Source: an uncultured Chitinophagales bacterium (GTDB lineage: Bacteria; Bacteroidota; Bacteroidia; Chitinophagales; Chitinophagaceae). From it: 41,075 bases of DNA. The notes under the pieces are model-generated. The model was given only the letters and a program-made list of their open reading frames with translations. It had not been told where the DNA came from and did no database searches. The position numbers and the translations under genes are program-made. Shown piece by piece: positions 18,231-25,320 of this stretch (position 1 is the first letter of the stretch; each line of letters opens with the position of its first letter). The DNA is taken from positions 1-41,075 of the forward strand of contig CAMPIQ010000015.1 of NCBI GenBank assembly GCA_946886475.1, in the 5' to 3' direction.

Positions 18231-18233
18231 TTG
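18226..18233 (+). promoter_or_regulatory. -7 promoter element of mqnC
   Basis: TATCTTTG is an exact TAnnTTTG match, only 7 bp before the mqnC ATG. With the normal distance to the transcription start the mRNA would begin at or next to the start codon, meaning an almost leaderless transcript. No -33 TTG at standard distance was found. Confidence 0.55.
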
Positions 18234-18240
18234 CGGCGCT

Positions 18241-19365
18241 ATGCAATTATCACAGCTTTATAATAAAGCTTTGAATCTGGAATTCCTTGAAATTGAAGAA
18301 GGAATTTTCCTGTTTGAAAAAGCTCCACTTACAGAACTGATGTTTGTGGCCGACGAACTGAGAAAAAAACAGGTGCCTCATGGTAAAGTAACCTGGCAGA
18401 TCGACCGCAATGTAAATACTACTAATGTCTGCATAGCCAATTGTAAGTTTTGCAACTTCTACCGCATACCCGGACACCCGGAGGCTTATATCACGGATAT
18501 GCCTTCTTACCGGAAAAAAATTTCAGAAACAATTGAATTCGGTGGCGACCAGCTATTGTTACAGGGAGGACATCACCCCGGATTGGGACTGGAATTCTAT
18601 ACCAGCACTTTCAGGCAGATCAAGCAGGAATTCCCCGACATCAAATTACACGCACTCGGACCTCCTGAAGTGGCACACATCACCAAGCTTGAAAAATCTA
18701 CTCATCACGAGGTGTTGAAGGCTTTAAAGAATGCAGGTATGGATTCTTTGCCCGGAGCCGGTGCAGAAATTCTTGTAGACCGCGTGCGCCGTCTGATATC
18801 AAAAGGAAAATGCGGAGCCGATGAATGGCTGGCCATTATGCACGAAGCCCATAAACTTGACATCACCACTTCGGCTACCATGATGTTTGGACACGTTGAA
18901 ACGTTGAGAGAAAGATTTGAACACCTGGTGAAGATCCGGGAGGTCCAGTCAAAAAAACCTGAACACGCGAAGGGATTTCTTGCTTTCATTCCATGGACCT
19001 TTCAGGATGTGGACACGCTGCTTGCAAAGATCAGGGGCGTGCACAATCTTACCACACCCGAAGAATATATACGGATGATCGCTATCAGCAGGATCATGTT
19101 GCCTAATGTAAAAAATATCCAGGCCTCCTGGCTTACTGTAGGCAAAGAAACAGCCCAAACCTGTCTTCATGCCGGTGCCAATGATTTTGGTTCCATCATG
19201 ATAGAAGAAAATGTAGTGAGTGCTGCAGGTGCGCCGCACCGATTTACTTATAAAACCATTCAGGATGCTATCAGGGAGGCCGGCTTCCAGCCACAATTGC
19301 GTAACCAGCAGTATGAATGGCGGGCTATTCCCGAAACCATCAGGGAACAGGTGGTGGATTATTAG
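18241..19365 (+). CDS. mqnC: Cyclic dehypoxanthinyl futalosine synthase (radical SAM, menaquinone pathway)
   Basis: MqnC is the radical SAM enzyme that cyclises dehypoxanthine futalosine in the futalosine route to menaquinone. The 374-residue protein has the [4Fe-4S]/SAM motif Cx3Cx2C at Cys64, Cys68 and Cys71 (TNVCIANCKFCNFYR). The NTTNVC...FCNFYR wording separates MqnC from the related MqnE. Further MqnC segments are LLQGGHHPGLGLEFY, DSLPGAGAEILVDRVR, TSATMMFGHVET, FIPWTFQ and NDFGSIMIEENVVSAAGA. Length is normal. The ATG sits 7 bp after a perfect TAnnTTTG element. No other mqn genes are in the window, so the pathway is dispersed, as is common in Bacteroidota. It is divergent from the aspartyl protease operon. 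Confidence 0.93.
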   Translation: MQLSQLYNKALNLEFLEIEEGIFLFEKAPLTELMFVADELRKKQVPHGKVTWQIDRNVNTTNVCIANCKFCNFYRIPGHPEAYITDMPSYRKKISETIEFGGDQLLLQGGHHPGLGLEFYTSTFRQIKQEFPDIKLHALGPPEVAHITKLEKSTHHEVLKALKNAGMDSLPGAGAEILVDRVRRLISKGKCGADEWLAIMHEAHKLDITTSATMMFGHVETLRERFEHLVKIREVQSKKPEHAKGFLAFIPWTFQDVDTLLAKIRGVHNLTTPEEYIRMIAISRIMLPNVKNIQASWLTVGKETAQTCLHAGANDFGSIMIEENVVSAAGAPHRFTYKTIQDAIREAGFQPQLRNQQYEWRAIPETIREQVVDY

Positions 19366-19446
19366 TCATTAACTGATTGCCTGCATACGCTGGCAATTAT
19401 TTTCCTGATTTTTACAAGATCAATAGATAAGCACATTTGAATTACT

Positions 19447-19761
19447 ATGAAAACGAATCATAAAATTTTGAACCTTTTCAGAAAGGTGGCTATTGCCGAA
19501 GGCATTTCATTTCTTGTTTTACTTCTTGTAGCCATGCCGTTAAAATACTTCGCAGGTTTTCCACTGGCCGTTACTGTTACAGGCTGGGCGCATGGTGTTT
19601 TATTTGTTGGTTTTCTTGCCCTTTCATATGAGGTTAAAACGGTTTTGGATAAGAATTTTTTCTTTCTGGTAAAAGCCTTTATGGCTTCAATTTTACCTTT
19701 CGGAACATTCTGGCTAGAAAAACAAATGCTCAACGATGGTGATTTTTCAGGATCACGTTAA
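19447..19761 (+). CDS. DUF3817 small integral membrane protein
   Basis: This 104-residue protein has three hydrophobic helices: GISFLVLLLVAMPLKYFAG near 18-36, VTGWAHGVLFVGFLALSY near 43-60, and FFFLVKAFMASILPFGTFWLEK near 71-92. The pattern FRKVAIAEGISFL...PLKY...WAHGVLF...LPFGTFWLE is typical of the DUF3817 family, whose members are short membrane proteins of unknown function. The ATG lies 81 bp after mqnC on the same strand. No link to menaquinone synthesis is shown. Confidence 0.83.
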   Translation: MKTNHKILNLFRKVAIAEGISFLVLLLVAMPLKYFAGFPLAVTVTGWAHGVLFVGFLALSYEVKTVLDKNFFFLVKAFMASILPFGTFWLEKQMLNDGDFSGSR

Positions 19762-19859
19762 ACGAAAATTTATTTAGACGGTTTTTTTTATTTACTTCAT
19801 AGAAGTATCCCGGACACCTTCCTGGTCATGGCATGCCTTTAACTTAACAACCCCAGCGT

Positions 19860-20696
19860 ATGAATGCTGAAGCACCACAATTTACCCCTCAGTTATTTCA
19901 GATCATTGACCTCAGGCTGATGGAACTTTTAAGATCCTTGACAGCGGAAGAATGGGAGATGCAAACCATTGCAAAAAAATGGAAGGTTAAAGATGTTGCC
20001 GCGCACCTGCTGGATGGAAACATCAGGGCTCTGTCACTTCAACGTGATAAATATTTCGGACAACCTGGTCCGGCGGATTTTGAATTTAAAACGGTAGTTG
20101 ACTGGATCAATCAGTTCAATAATAACTGGGTGAATGCAGCAAAGCGGATCAGTCCTGCCGTTATGATCCTCTTACATGAAGCCACAGGAAAATTAACAAG
20201 CGAATACTTTGCTTCACTTGATCCGGATGAAAGATCCATCTTCCCTGTTGACTGGGCCGGGGAAAAAGAAAGCCGTAACCGGCTTCATGTTGCAAGAGAA
20301 TACACGGAGAAATGGCTGCATCAGCAACAGATAAGAGATGCCGTGCAAAAACCAGGCATCATCACAAAAGAATTGTTTTATCCTTTTATGAATACTTTCA
20401 TGGTTGCCCTGCCATTTACATATAAAAATATAAAGGCAGAAGATGGAACCAGGGTTAAGATCTCAATTCCGGATGAAGCAGGCGGTAGCTGGACAATAAT
20501 CCACAAGGATGGAGCATGGCAGTTATTAAATGATCATGCCGCTGAGGCAGATGCTGAATTAATAATTGATGCCGATACTGCATGGAAATTATTTTCACGC
20601 AGCCTTCAGGCTTCAGATGTAAAAAGCAAAGTAATCATCAATGGCAATCAGGAACTGGGAGAAACAGCTTTGAATATGACCTCGGTAATGGCTTAG
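19860..20696 (+). CDS. DinB/maleylpyruvate-isomerase N-terminal-like protein with SCP2-like tail
   Basis: The protein (278 residues) resembles the mycothiol-dependent maleylpyruvate isomerase N-terminal / DinB-like four-helix metal-binding family. The N-terminal half has LLRSLTAEEWEMQTIAKKWKVKDVAAHLLDGN with the metal-ligand-type His in AAHL, and later VAREYTEKWLHQQQIRDA with the second His. The C-terminal 80 residues (GGSWTIIHKDGAWQLL ... ADAELIIDADTAWKLFSR) look like an SCP2/sterol-carrier-like domain, which often accompanies this family. Bacteroidota lack mycothiol, so the thiol cofactor, if any, is unclear. Its stop overlaps the convergent small gene by three or four bases. Confidence 0.75.
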   Translation: MNAEAPQFTPQLFQIIDLRLMELLRSLTAEEWEMQTIAKKWKVKDVAAHLLDGNIRALSLQRDKYFGQPGPADFEFKTVVDWINQFNNNWVNAAKRISPAVMILLHEATGKLTSEYFASLDPDERSIFPVDWAGEKESRNRLHVAREYTEKWLHQQQIRDAVQKPGIITKELFYPFMNTFMVALPFTYKNIKAEDGTRVKISIPDEAGGSWTIIHKDGAWQLLNDHAAEADAELIIDADTAWKLFSRSLQASDVKSKVIINGNQELGETALNMTSVMA

Positions 20697-20908
20697 TGTT
20701 GCTTCAATAAATATTTTTCCAATGCATCTACAGCTTCCTGTCTTATTTCTGGTGACAGGTCTTCGGCTCCATGCCATTCATCGTGTTCCCTTCTTAAAGA
20801 AAAACTTACATTTTCATTGCCATTGACCGGTTGAAATAAATATTCTTCATTGCCAAATTCTACCTTGTATTGGGCGTTTACAATCAGGGCTTTAAAAAGT
20901 TCTTCCAT
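20693..20908 (-). CDS. Small conserved-looking protein of unknown function
   Basis: This is a 71-residue soluble protein, acidic overall, with a pattern of short beta strands (YKVEFGNEEYLFQPV, VSFSLRREHDEW) followed by a C-terminal helix (PEIRQEAVDALEKYLLKQH). No family is recognised. The ATG start and regular codon use support a real gene. It ends convergently with the DinB-like gene, sharing the TTAG bases. Function unknown. Confidence 0.65.
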   Translation of the reverse strand: MEELFKALIVNAQYKVEFGNEEYLFQPVNGNENVSFSLRREHDEWHGAEDLSPEIRQEAVDALEKYLLKQH

Positions 20909-21007
20909 TGTTGTGTTTTATGTTACAGATACCATTGACAGATCAATGAATGTAATGCCCAACAGGTCTTCATGTACTTTGCGGAAGTATGCCTGATATC
21001 TTCATAT

Positions 21008-21832
21008 CTATTGCGTACCTGCCGTTTCATCACTGCTTTTCTCCAGCAACTCCATCAGCTGGTCGAGTTTTGGAGCAAGTATGATCTCGGTCCGGCGGTT
21101 TCTTTGTCTTCCTTCTGCGGTGAGATTGGTATCTACAGGTTCGTACTTACTTTTTCCGCTTGCCGTTACTCTGGTTGGATCAACCTTATATGTTTCTGTC
21201 AGCAGTCTTACAATAGCTGTTGACCTGGCTACACTTAAAGCCCAGTTGTCTTCATACTTTCCCCTGATAGGTACGGAATCCGTATGGCCCTCTACCACTA
21301 CATTGATATCCGGGTTCATATTCAACACCTGTGCAAGTGTTCCCAATGCTTCTTTACCTTTTGGGTTAACCACTGCACTGCCCGAAGGGAAAAGAAGACT
21401 TTCCTGCAGGCTCACATAAACCCTACCGTTTTTAATGAATACCTGGAGTTCATTGGAATTGAATCCGGTAAGCGCATCTGCCATTTTTTTTCTAAGGCCT
21501 TCCACTGCCTGTCGTTGCTGGTCAAGCAGACGGCGCAGATCCCATAATCTTTTTTGTTCTGCCTCCAGTTGCTTCTGGGTCATATTAGCCATGCCCGAAG
21601 CATCTGCGGCCCTTTTCATGGCATCATCAATTTGTTTCACCAGTTTGGCATTGTCATTCTGGAGACCTTCGATCTGTGCTTTCAGGTTGGATATATCGTT
21701 GGCGAGTTCGGTGTTTTTTGCCATCAGGCTTTGTTCACGGTCAAGTGAAGCCTGATATTTTTTCTGCGAAATACATGAAGTGAGCAACAGGGTACTGGCA
21801 AAAAGCAAAAGGAAGCTGTTATGTATTTTCAT
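21008..21832 (-). CDS. OmpA-family outer-membrane lipoprotein with coiled coil
   Basis: The start is placed at the ATG at 21832, which directly begins a lipoprotein signal MKIHNSFLLLFASTLLLTSC with lipobox LLTSC; the frame extends 13 codons further without a signal. After the lipidated Cys comes a long coiled coil (heptad-rich QSLMAKNTELANDISNLKAQ and onward, about residues 30-115). A C-terminal OmpA peptidoglycan-binding domain of about 120 residues follows: NVVVEGHTDSVPIRGKYEDN, LSVARSTAIVRLL and GRQRNRRTEIIL. Such proteins tether the outer membrane to peptidoglycan, resembling Pal/MotB-type OmpA domains. The gene stands alone between convergent and divergent neighbours. Confidence 0.9.
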   Translation of the reverse strand: MKIHNSFLLLFASTLLLTSCISQKKYQASLDREQSLMAKNTELANDISNLKAQIEGLQNDNAKLVKQIDDAMKRAADASGMANMTQKQLEAEQKRLWDLRRLLDQQRQAVEGLRKKMADALTGFNSNELQVFIKNGRVYVSLQESLLFPSGSAVVNPKGKEALGTLAQVLNMNPDINVVVEGHTDSVPIRGKYEDNWALSVARSTAIVRLLTETYKVDPTRVTASGKSKYEPVDTNLTAEGRQRNRRTEIILAPKLDQLMELLEKSSDETAGTQ

Positions 21833-21934
21833 AACAATAATTTGACTGCAGAACTTAAAAAACTGTGCCATGAAACCTTTTAGTATGATAGAGATTCAGA
21901 GGCACTCCTGCCCCCGGATAATTTTTAATTTGAA

Positions 21935-21966
21935 TTGGTCCTCAAAACAGGAAGCGAATACCTTTG
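21935..21966 (+). promoter_or_regulatory. Promoter of the CYTH gene (-33 TTG / -7 TAnnTTTG)
   Basis: TTG at 21935-21937 and TACCTTTG at 21959-21966 are separated by 21 bp, fitting the Bacteroidota sigma-ABfr layout. The ATG follows 36 bp later. Confidence 0.65.
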
Positions 21967-22002
21967 CCCATTTGGTTCTTTACAACAGCCAATATATATA
22001 AC

Positions 22003-22530
22003 ATGCCACTTAATTATGAGTTCAAAGCACATGCCTTTGATATTGAAAAATTTGAAAAAATATTACTGGGCCTGCATCCGCAGTTCGTGGGCACCGATCA
22101 CCAGGTTGATACTTATTTTAATACTGCCCATGGAAGACTCAAACTCAGAGAAGGCAATATAGAAAACGCGTTGATCCATTATCACCGCATCAACTCGGCC
22201 GGGGCCAGACAATCTGATGTAACCATTTATCCTTGTGAAGCCGGGCATTCACTCAAACAGATACTTACAAATGCGCTGGGCGTGAAAGTGGTGGTAGATA
22301 AGAAACGAAAGATTTATTACATCAATAATGTAAAGTTTCATTTTGATTCAGTTGAAGGTCTCGGACATTTTGTTGAAGTAGAAGCAATTGACAAAGACGG
22401 TAGCATCAGTATAGAAACATTAAAAGAACAATGTAACGTATATGCGCAATTGTTTCAACTGAATGAGCAGGACTATATAGCAGAGTCGTACAGTGATATG
22501 CTGTTGGTAAAAAAATCCTCAACTATTTAA
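22003..22530 (+). CDS. CYTH-domain protein, class IV adenylate cyclase-like
   Basis: The 175-residue protein belongs to the CYTH (CyaB/thiamine-triphosphatase) superfamily, whose beta-tunnel enzymes act on triphosphates. The N-terminal strand YEFKAHA near residues 5-11 stands at the ExExK position but is reduced. The diagnostic DTYFNTAHGRLKLREG (near 31-46) follows, then IHYHRINSAGARQSD, KKRKIYYINNVKFHFDSVEGLGHFVEVEAI, and the C-terminal YSDMLL. These match the CyaB-like branch. The frame begins 13 codons upstream; the ATG at 22003 is chosen because it precedes the first conserved strand and follows a clean promoter. Whether it makes cAMP or hydrolyses a triphosphate cannot be told from sequence. 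Confidence 0.8.
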   Translation: MPLNYEFKAHAFDIEKFEKILLGLHPQFVGTDHQVDTYFNTAHGRLKLREGNIENALIHYHRINSAGARQSDVTIYPCEAGHSLKQILTNALGVKVVVDKKRKIYYINNVKFHFDSVEGLGHFVEVEAIDKDGSISIETLKEQCNVYAQLFQLNEQDYIAESYSDMLLVKKSSTI

Positions 22531-22633
22531 TTTCTTTAACGGATTGGTTCCGCATAATATATTGACATTGTAGATTTTATCTATACCGTTTTTTCTGGCA
22601 CGTCTTTTTATCCTTAGATTGGAAAGACTGGTT

Positions 22634-22951
22634 ATGGAAATTACCTGGCAAAAGCAAAACTTACCAAGGAACAACGGGGATGGAATTGTTTCCAATACCT
22701 CCCGAAACATAATTATTGAAAAACCTTATAGCACTGATACCCACCCTGTGAATGGCAATTATGCTCCGGACGATGAAGACGAAGATGATGGCGATGAAGA
22801 TGATCTGATTTTAGGCGATGAAGATGAAATGGTGGGCGATGAAGAAGAATTTGAAGTTGAACTGGATGAAGATATCGATGCCGAAGATGTAGATGAAGAT
22901 GATCTTGTGATCGACACAGAAGAAGACACTGAAGAAGATGATGACCTCTGA
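22634..22951 (+). CDS. Small, extremely acidic protein of unknown function
   Basis: This is a 105-residue protein from the ATG at 22634 (the frame opens five codons earlier at a TTG). The first 50 residues are ordinary (MEITWQKQNLPRNNGDGIVS). From about residue 51 nearly every residue is Asp or Glu, with occasional hydrophobic breaks (DDLILGDEDEMVGDEEEFEV), ending in EEDDDL. The tail is probably disordered; it may bind cations or basic proteins. No domain is recognised. The gene is closed by a very strong terminator at 22962-22990, which supports real transcription. Confidence 0.65.
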   Translation: MEITWQKQNLPRNNGDGIVSNTSRNIIIEKPYSTDTHPVNGNYAPDDEDEDDGDEDDLILGDEDEMVGDEEEFEVELDEDIDAEDVDEDDLVIDTEEDTEEDDDL

Positions 22952-22961
22952 AAACACACTG

Positions 22962-22990
22962 AAAAAAAAGGCCCCCCGGGGCCTTTTTTT
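22962..22990. terminator. Bidirectional rho-independent terminator
   Basis: An A8 tract, GGCCCC, a two-base turn, GGGGCC and a T7 tract form a near-perfect symmetric hairpin. It serves the acidic-protein gene on the plus strand and, by symmetry, the convergent DUF72 gene ending at 23037 on the minus strand. Confidence 0.88.
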
Positions 22991-23036
22991 ATTTAGAGAA
23001 TTGTGCAATGTGCTTCCGGAAATTCAATATTACAGG

Positions 23037-23777
23037 TTACTTCTCCATTAGCATCATTAGTTTTTTTGCATCCTCCGGGGCGTATCCATGAATGTCATTG
23101 TTAAAAAAAGCCCATACATCATGCCCCTTGCCGGTCCATATGTAAAATTTATCTGCGAATTCTTCAAGCATTTTATCCGGATACCCTGAGGCATACAATT
23201 CTTTAGGTCCATGAAATCTTACGTAAATATTTTTTGCTGTCACCAGTTCCGAATAGGGAAAGCCTGTTCCGGATTGTGAGATCACCAGACCAATATTATA
23301 TCTGGTCATCAGCGTCAGACTTTCTTCTTTCAGCCAGGACATTTGGCGCACCTCCATCACAAAAGAATAATTGTTGTATCGCCGCTTCAGCAGCTTATAG
23401 AAATATTCTGCTTTTTCGTAGTTGAAAGCCAGTAATGGCGGCAATTGTATTAGTACGGGGCCCATGATTTTACTGAGGTGTTGAAATACATCAAAATATC
23501 TTTCAAGCGCTTCTTCAGGATCACTCAGTTTTTTCATGTGGGTGAGAAAGCGGCTCATTTTAGGACAAAACAAAAAACCATCAGGCACCTGCCTCGCCCA
23601 GTTCAAAACCGTTTGCTCAGAAGGAAGCCTGTAAAAACTGGAATTGATCTCGGAGGTTTCAAAATCCTCTGCATAAAATGAGAGCCATTTAGACGCAGGT
23701 AACTTTTCCGGATAATATACGCCTTTCCAGTGTTTATAACTCCAGCCAGAAGTGCCTATGTGAACCCTGTGCCTCAT
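23037..23777 (-). CDS. DUF72 (YecE-like) family protein
   Basis: This is a 246-residue TIM-barrel-like protein of the DUF72 family. The N-terminus VHIGTSGWSYKHWKGVYYPEKLP is the family hallmark. It is followed by EINSSFYRLPSEQTVLNWARQVPDGFLFCPKMSRFLTHMKKL, LIQLPP, FVMEVRQMSW, VRFHGPKELYASGYPD and the closing AFFNNDIHGYAPEDAKKL. Function is not established for the family. Length is normal. The gene converges on the acidic-protein gene and diverges from the small membrane-protein gene at 23955. Confidence 0.9.
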   Translation of the reverse strand: MRHRVHIGTSGWSYKHWKGVYYPEKLPASKWLSFYAEDFETSEINSSFYRLPSEQTVLNWARQVPDGFLFCPKMSRFLTHMKKLSDPEEALERYFDVFQHLSKIMGPVLIQLPPLLAFNYEKAEYFYKLLKRRYNNYSFVMEVRQMSWLKEESLTLMTRYNIGLVISQSGTGFPYSELVTAKNIYVRFHGPKELYASGYPDKMLEEFADKFYIWTGKGHDVWAFFNNDIHGYAPEDAKKLMMLMEK

Positions 23778-23954
23778 GTAAAGGTTTTCTTAAAGAAATA
23801 TGCCATACAACGCTTGCGGGTCCCGGGCCGTCTTATATTGGTTGCGGAAAAAACCGTGGCTCCAATCAGATTGAAAAGACTATTTTTTAGAAAGAATACA
23901 AAGTTTCAGCCGGTAAAGCAGAAACCTTTGCCTTCGCTGTCGTTTTGTATATTG

Positions 23955-24209
23955 ATGGACCTGCTGGGTTATGCTTCATTTGCTATCCCTTTTTTCGGAG
24001 AATTTTTCGACCTGCTATGGGCTCCCATCTCCGGTTTGATCTATATGAAAACCTTCGGTGGCGCTAAAGGGTTCCTTGGCGGAGGCTTTGCCTTTTTGGA
24101 GGAATTGCTTCCGGGTATGGATATCATTCCAACATTTACCATTACCTGGTTCATGCAGCATGCCCGCAGAAAAAAAGAACAAACAGCCAGTTATACCATT
24201 ATTAAATAA
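23955..24209 (+). CDS. Small hydrophobic membrane protein, conserved-looking
   Basis: The ATG at 23955 gives 84 residues: a hydrophobic, Gly/aromatic-rich body (MDLLGYASFAIPFFGEFFDL, then LLWAPISGLIYMKTFGG and FLEELLPGMDIIPTFTITWF) and a basic tail. This looks like a small family common in Bacteroidota with no assigned function. The open frame extends upstream to 23730 across the DUF72 start region. That part is very basic, and codon choice there reflects the antisense gene, so it is left out, although a slightly longer start before MDLLG is possible. The 3' end overlaps nagA by 8 bp on the other strand. Confidence 0.65.
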   Translation: MDLLGYASFAIPFFGEFFDLLWAPISGLIYMKTFGGAKGFLGGGFAFLEELLPGMDIIPTFTITWFMQHARRKKEQTASYTIIK

Positions 24210-25290
24210 TTACACGGTCTATTCCGGAATGATGATCAAGCAAAATTATCTGCGCTGAATAACCCGGCGCAATTTTGCCATAGCGGTTATCACATTGAAG
24301 TAACATAGCAGGATATAAGCTACACATTTTAAGGGCTTCACCTATTTCTATTCCAACATGTTGCACCAGGTTTAAAAAGGCCTGGTGCATACTTAAGGCC
24401 GATCCGCTCAATACGCCATTACATTCATATTTATCACCGGCCAAAACGTGCTGGTAGGGACCTGTTGCCGTTTCGGTAACCGCATCTGTTATGGCAAATA
24501 ACCGCGAATTCATAATTTTTTTTGCAATGGCTATGGCTGCATAATCTACGTGGTATCCATCAGGAATAACACTTGCCCATACTTTTTCGTGCTGGAAAGC
24601 AGCGCCAACCAGTCCCGGTTCACGGTGATGCAATCCACTCATGGCATTATAAAGATGTGTGACCGTTTCAATGCCTTTATCAAAACTTTCCATAGCCTGC
24701 TGATAGTTGGCGTTACTATGCCCTGCAGAAATGATGATATCGTGGCTTTTTATAAGTTCAATGATTTCATTACTGCATACTTCAGGTGCAATGGTTATCA
24801 TTCTGATCACCCCTTTGCCATATTCAAGAAGATCAGTTACTTCATTTACATCCGGAACATGGATCAGTTCTTTTACATGTGCTCCTCTTTTTTCCGGGTG
24901 TAACCAGGGACCTTCCAAATGCAAACCGGCAACTCCTTTGCCGCCATCTTCCCAATACATTCTTACTGCATCTATACCTTTTTTAAAAACTTCAATTGTA
25001 TTGGTTGCAAGGGTTGGCAGGAATAATACCGTTCCTGTTTTTAGGAATACCTCATGCATTAACTGCAAGGTTTCCTTTTGAGGATAAACAGCCAGAAGTT
25101 TGCCTGCAGCACCATAAACCTGTGCATCAATAAAAGCAGGTACAAACATGCCCTCAAAATATTGTATGGCCGAAGGTTCGCATTCATCTTTGTTCAAAAC
25201 AGAATTAATAATGCCGTTCTCAATAACTATTACCCTGTTCTGCACCCATTCCTGTCCGGTGAAGATTTTTGTGGCTGATAAAAATTGCAT
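24202..25290 (-). CDS. nagA: N-acetylglucosamine-6-phosphate deacetylase
   Basis: NagA deacetylates GlcNAc-6-phosphate to glucosamine-6-phosphate during amino-sugar catabolism and cell-wall recycling. The 362-residue amidohydrolase shows the usual sites: FIDAQVYGAAG in the first metal-site region, HLEGPWLHPEKRGAH with metal ligand Glu126, AGHSNA with His191, THLYNAMSGLHHREPG with His212, and ITDAV with catalytic Asp269. The typical C-terminal GSALSMHQAFLNLV is present. All key residues are kept. It lies 30 bp downstream of the AsmA-like gene on the same strand and may be the last gene of the kinase/regulator operon. No nagB or transporter is adjacent. Confidence 0.93.
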   Translation of the reverse strand: MQFLSATKIFTGQEWVQNRVIVIENGIINSVLNKDECEPSAIQYFEGMFVPAFIDAQVYGAAGKLLAVYPQKETLQLMHEVFLKTGTVLFLPTLATNTIEVFKKGIDAVRMYWEDGGKGVAGLHLEGPWLHPEKRGAHVKELIHVPDVNEVTDLLEYGKGVIRMITIAPEVCSNEIIELIKSHDIIISAGHSNANYQQAMESFDKGIETVTHLYNAMSGLHHREPGLVGAAFQHEKVWASVIPDGYHVDYAAIAIAKKIMNSRLFAITDAVTETATGPYQHVLAGDKYECNGVLSGSALSMHQAFLNLVQHVGIEIGEALKMCSLYPAMLLQCDNRYGKIAPGYSAQIILLDHHSGIDRVII

Positions 25291-25320
25291 ATTGTAAAAC
25301 TAAGCAGCTAAATCATACTG

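Noticed and set aside
22759..22959. Minus-strand open frame rich in Ser opposite the acidic protein
   Set aside because: It is the mirror of Asp/Glu codons (GAT/GAA/GAC) and has no start signals; it is a shadow of the real gene.
23730..23954. Long N-terminal extension of the small membrane protein
   Set aside because: The extension overlaps the DUF72 gene start region, is unusually basic, and has no recognisable domain or signal.
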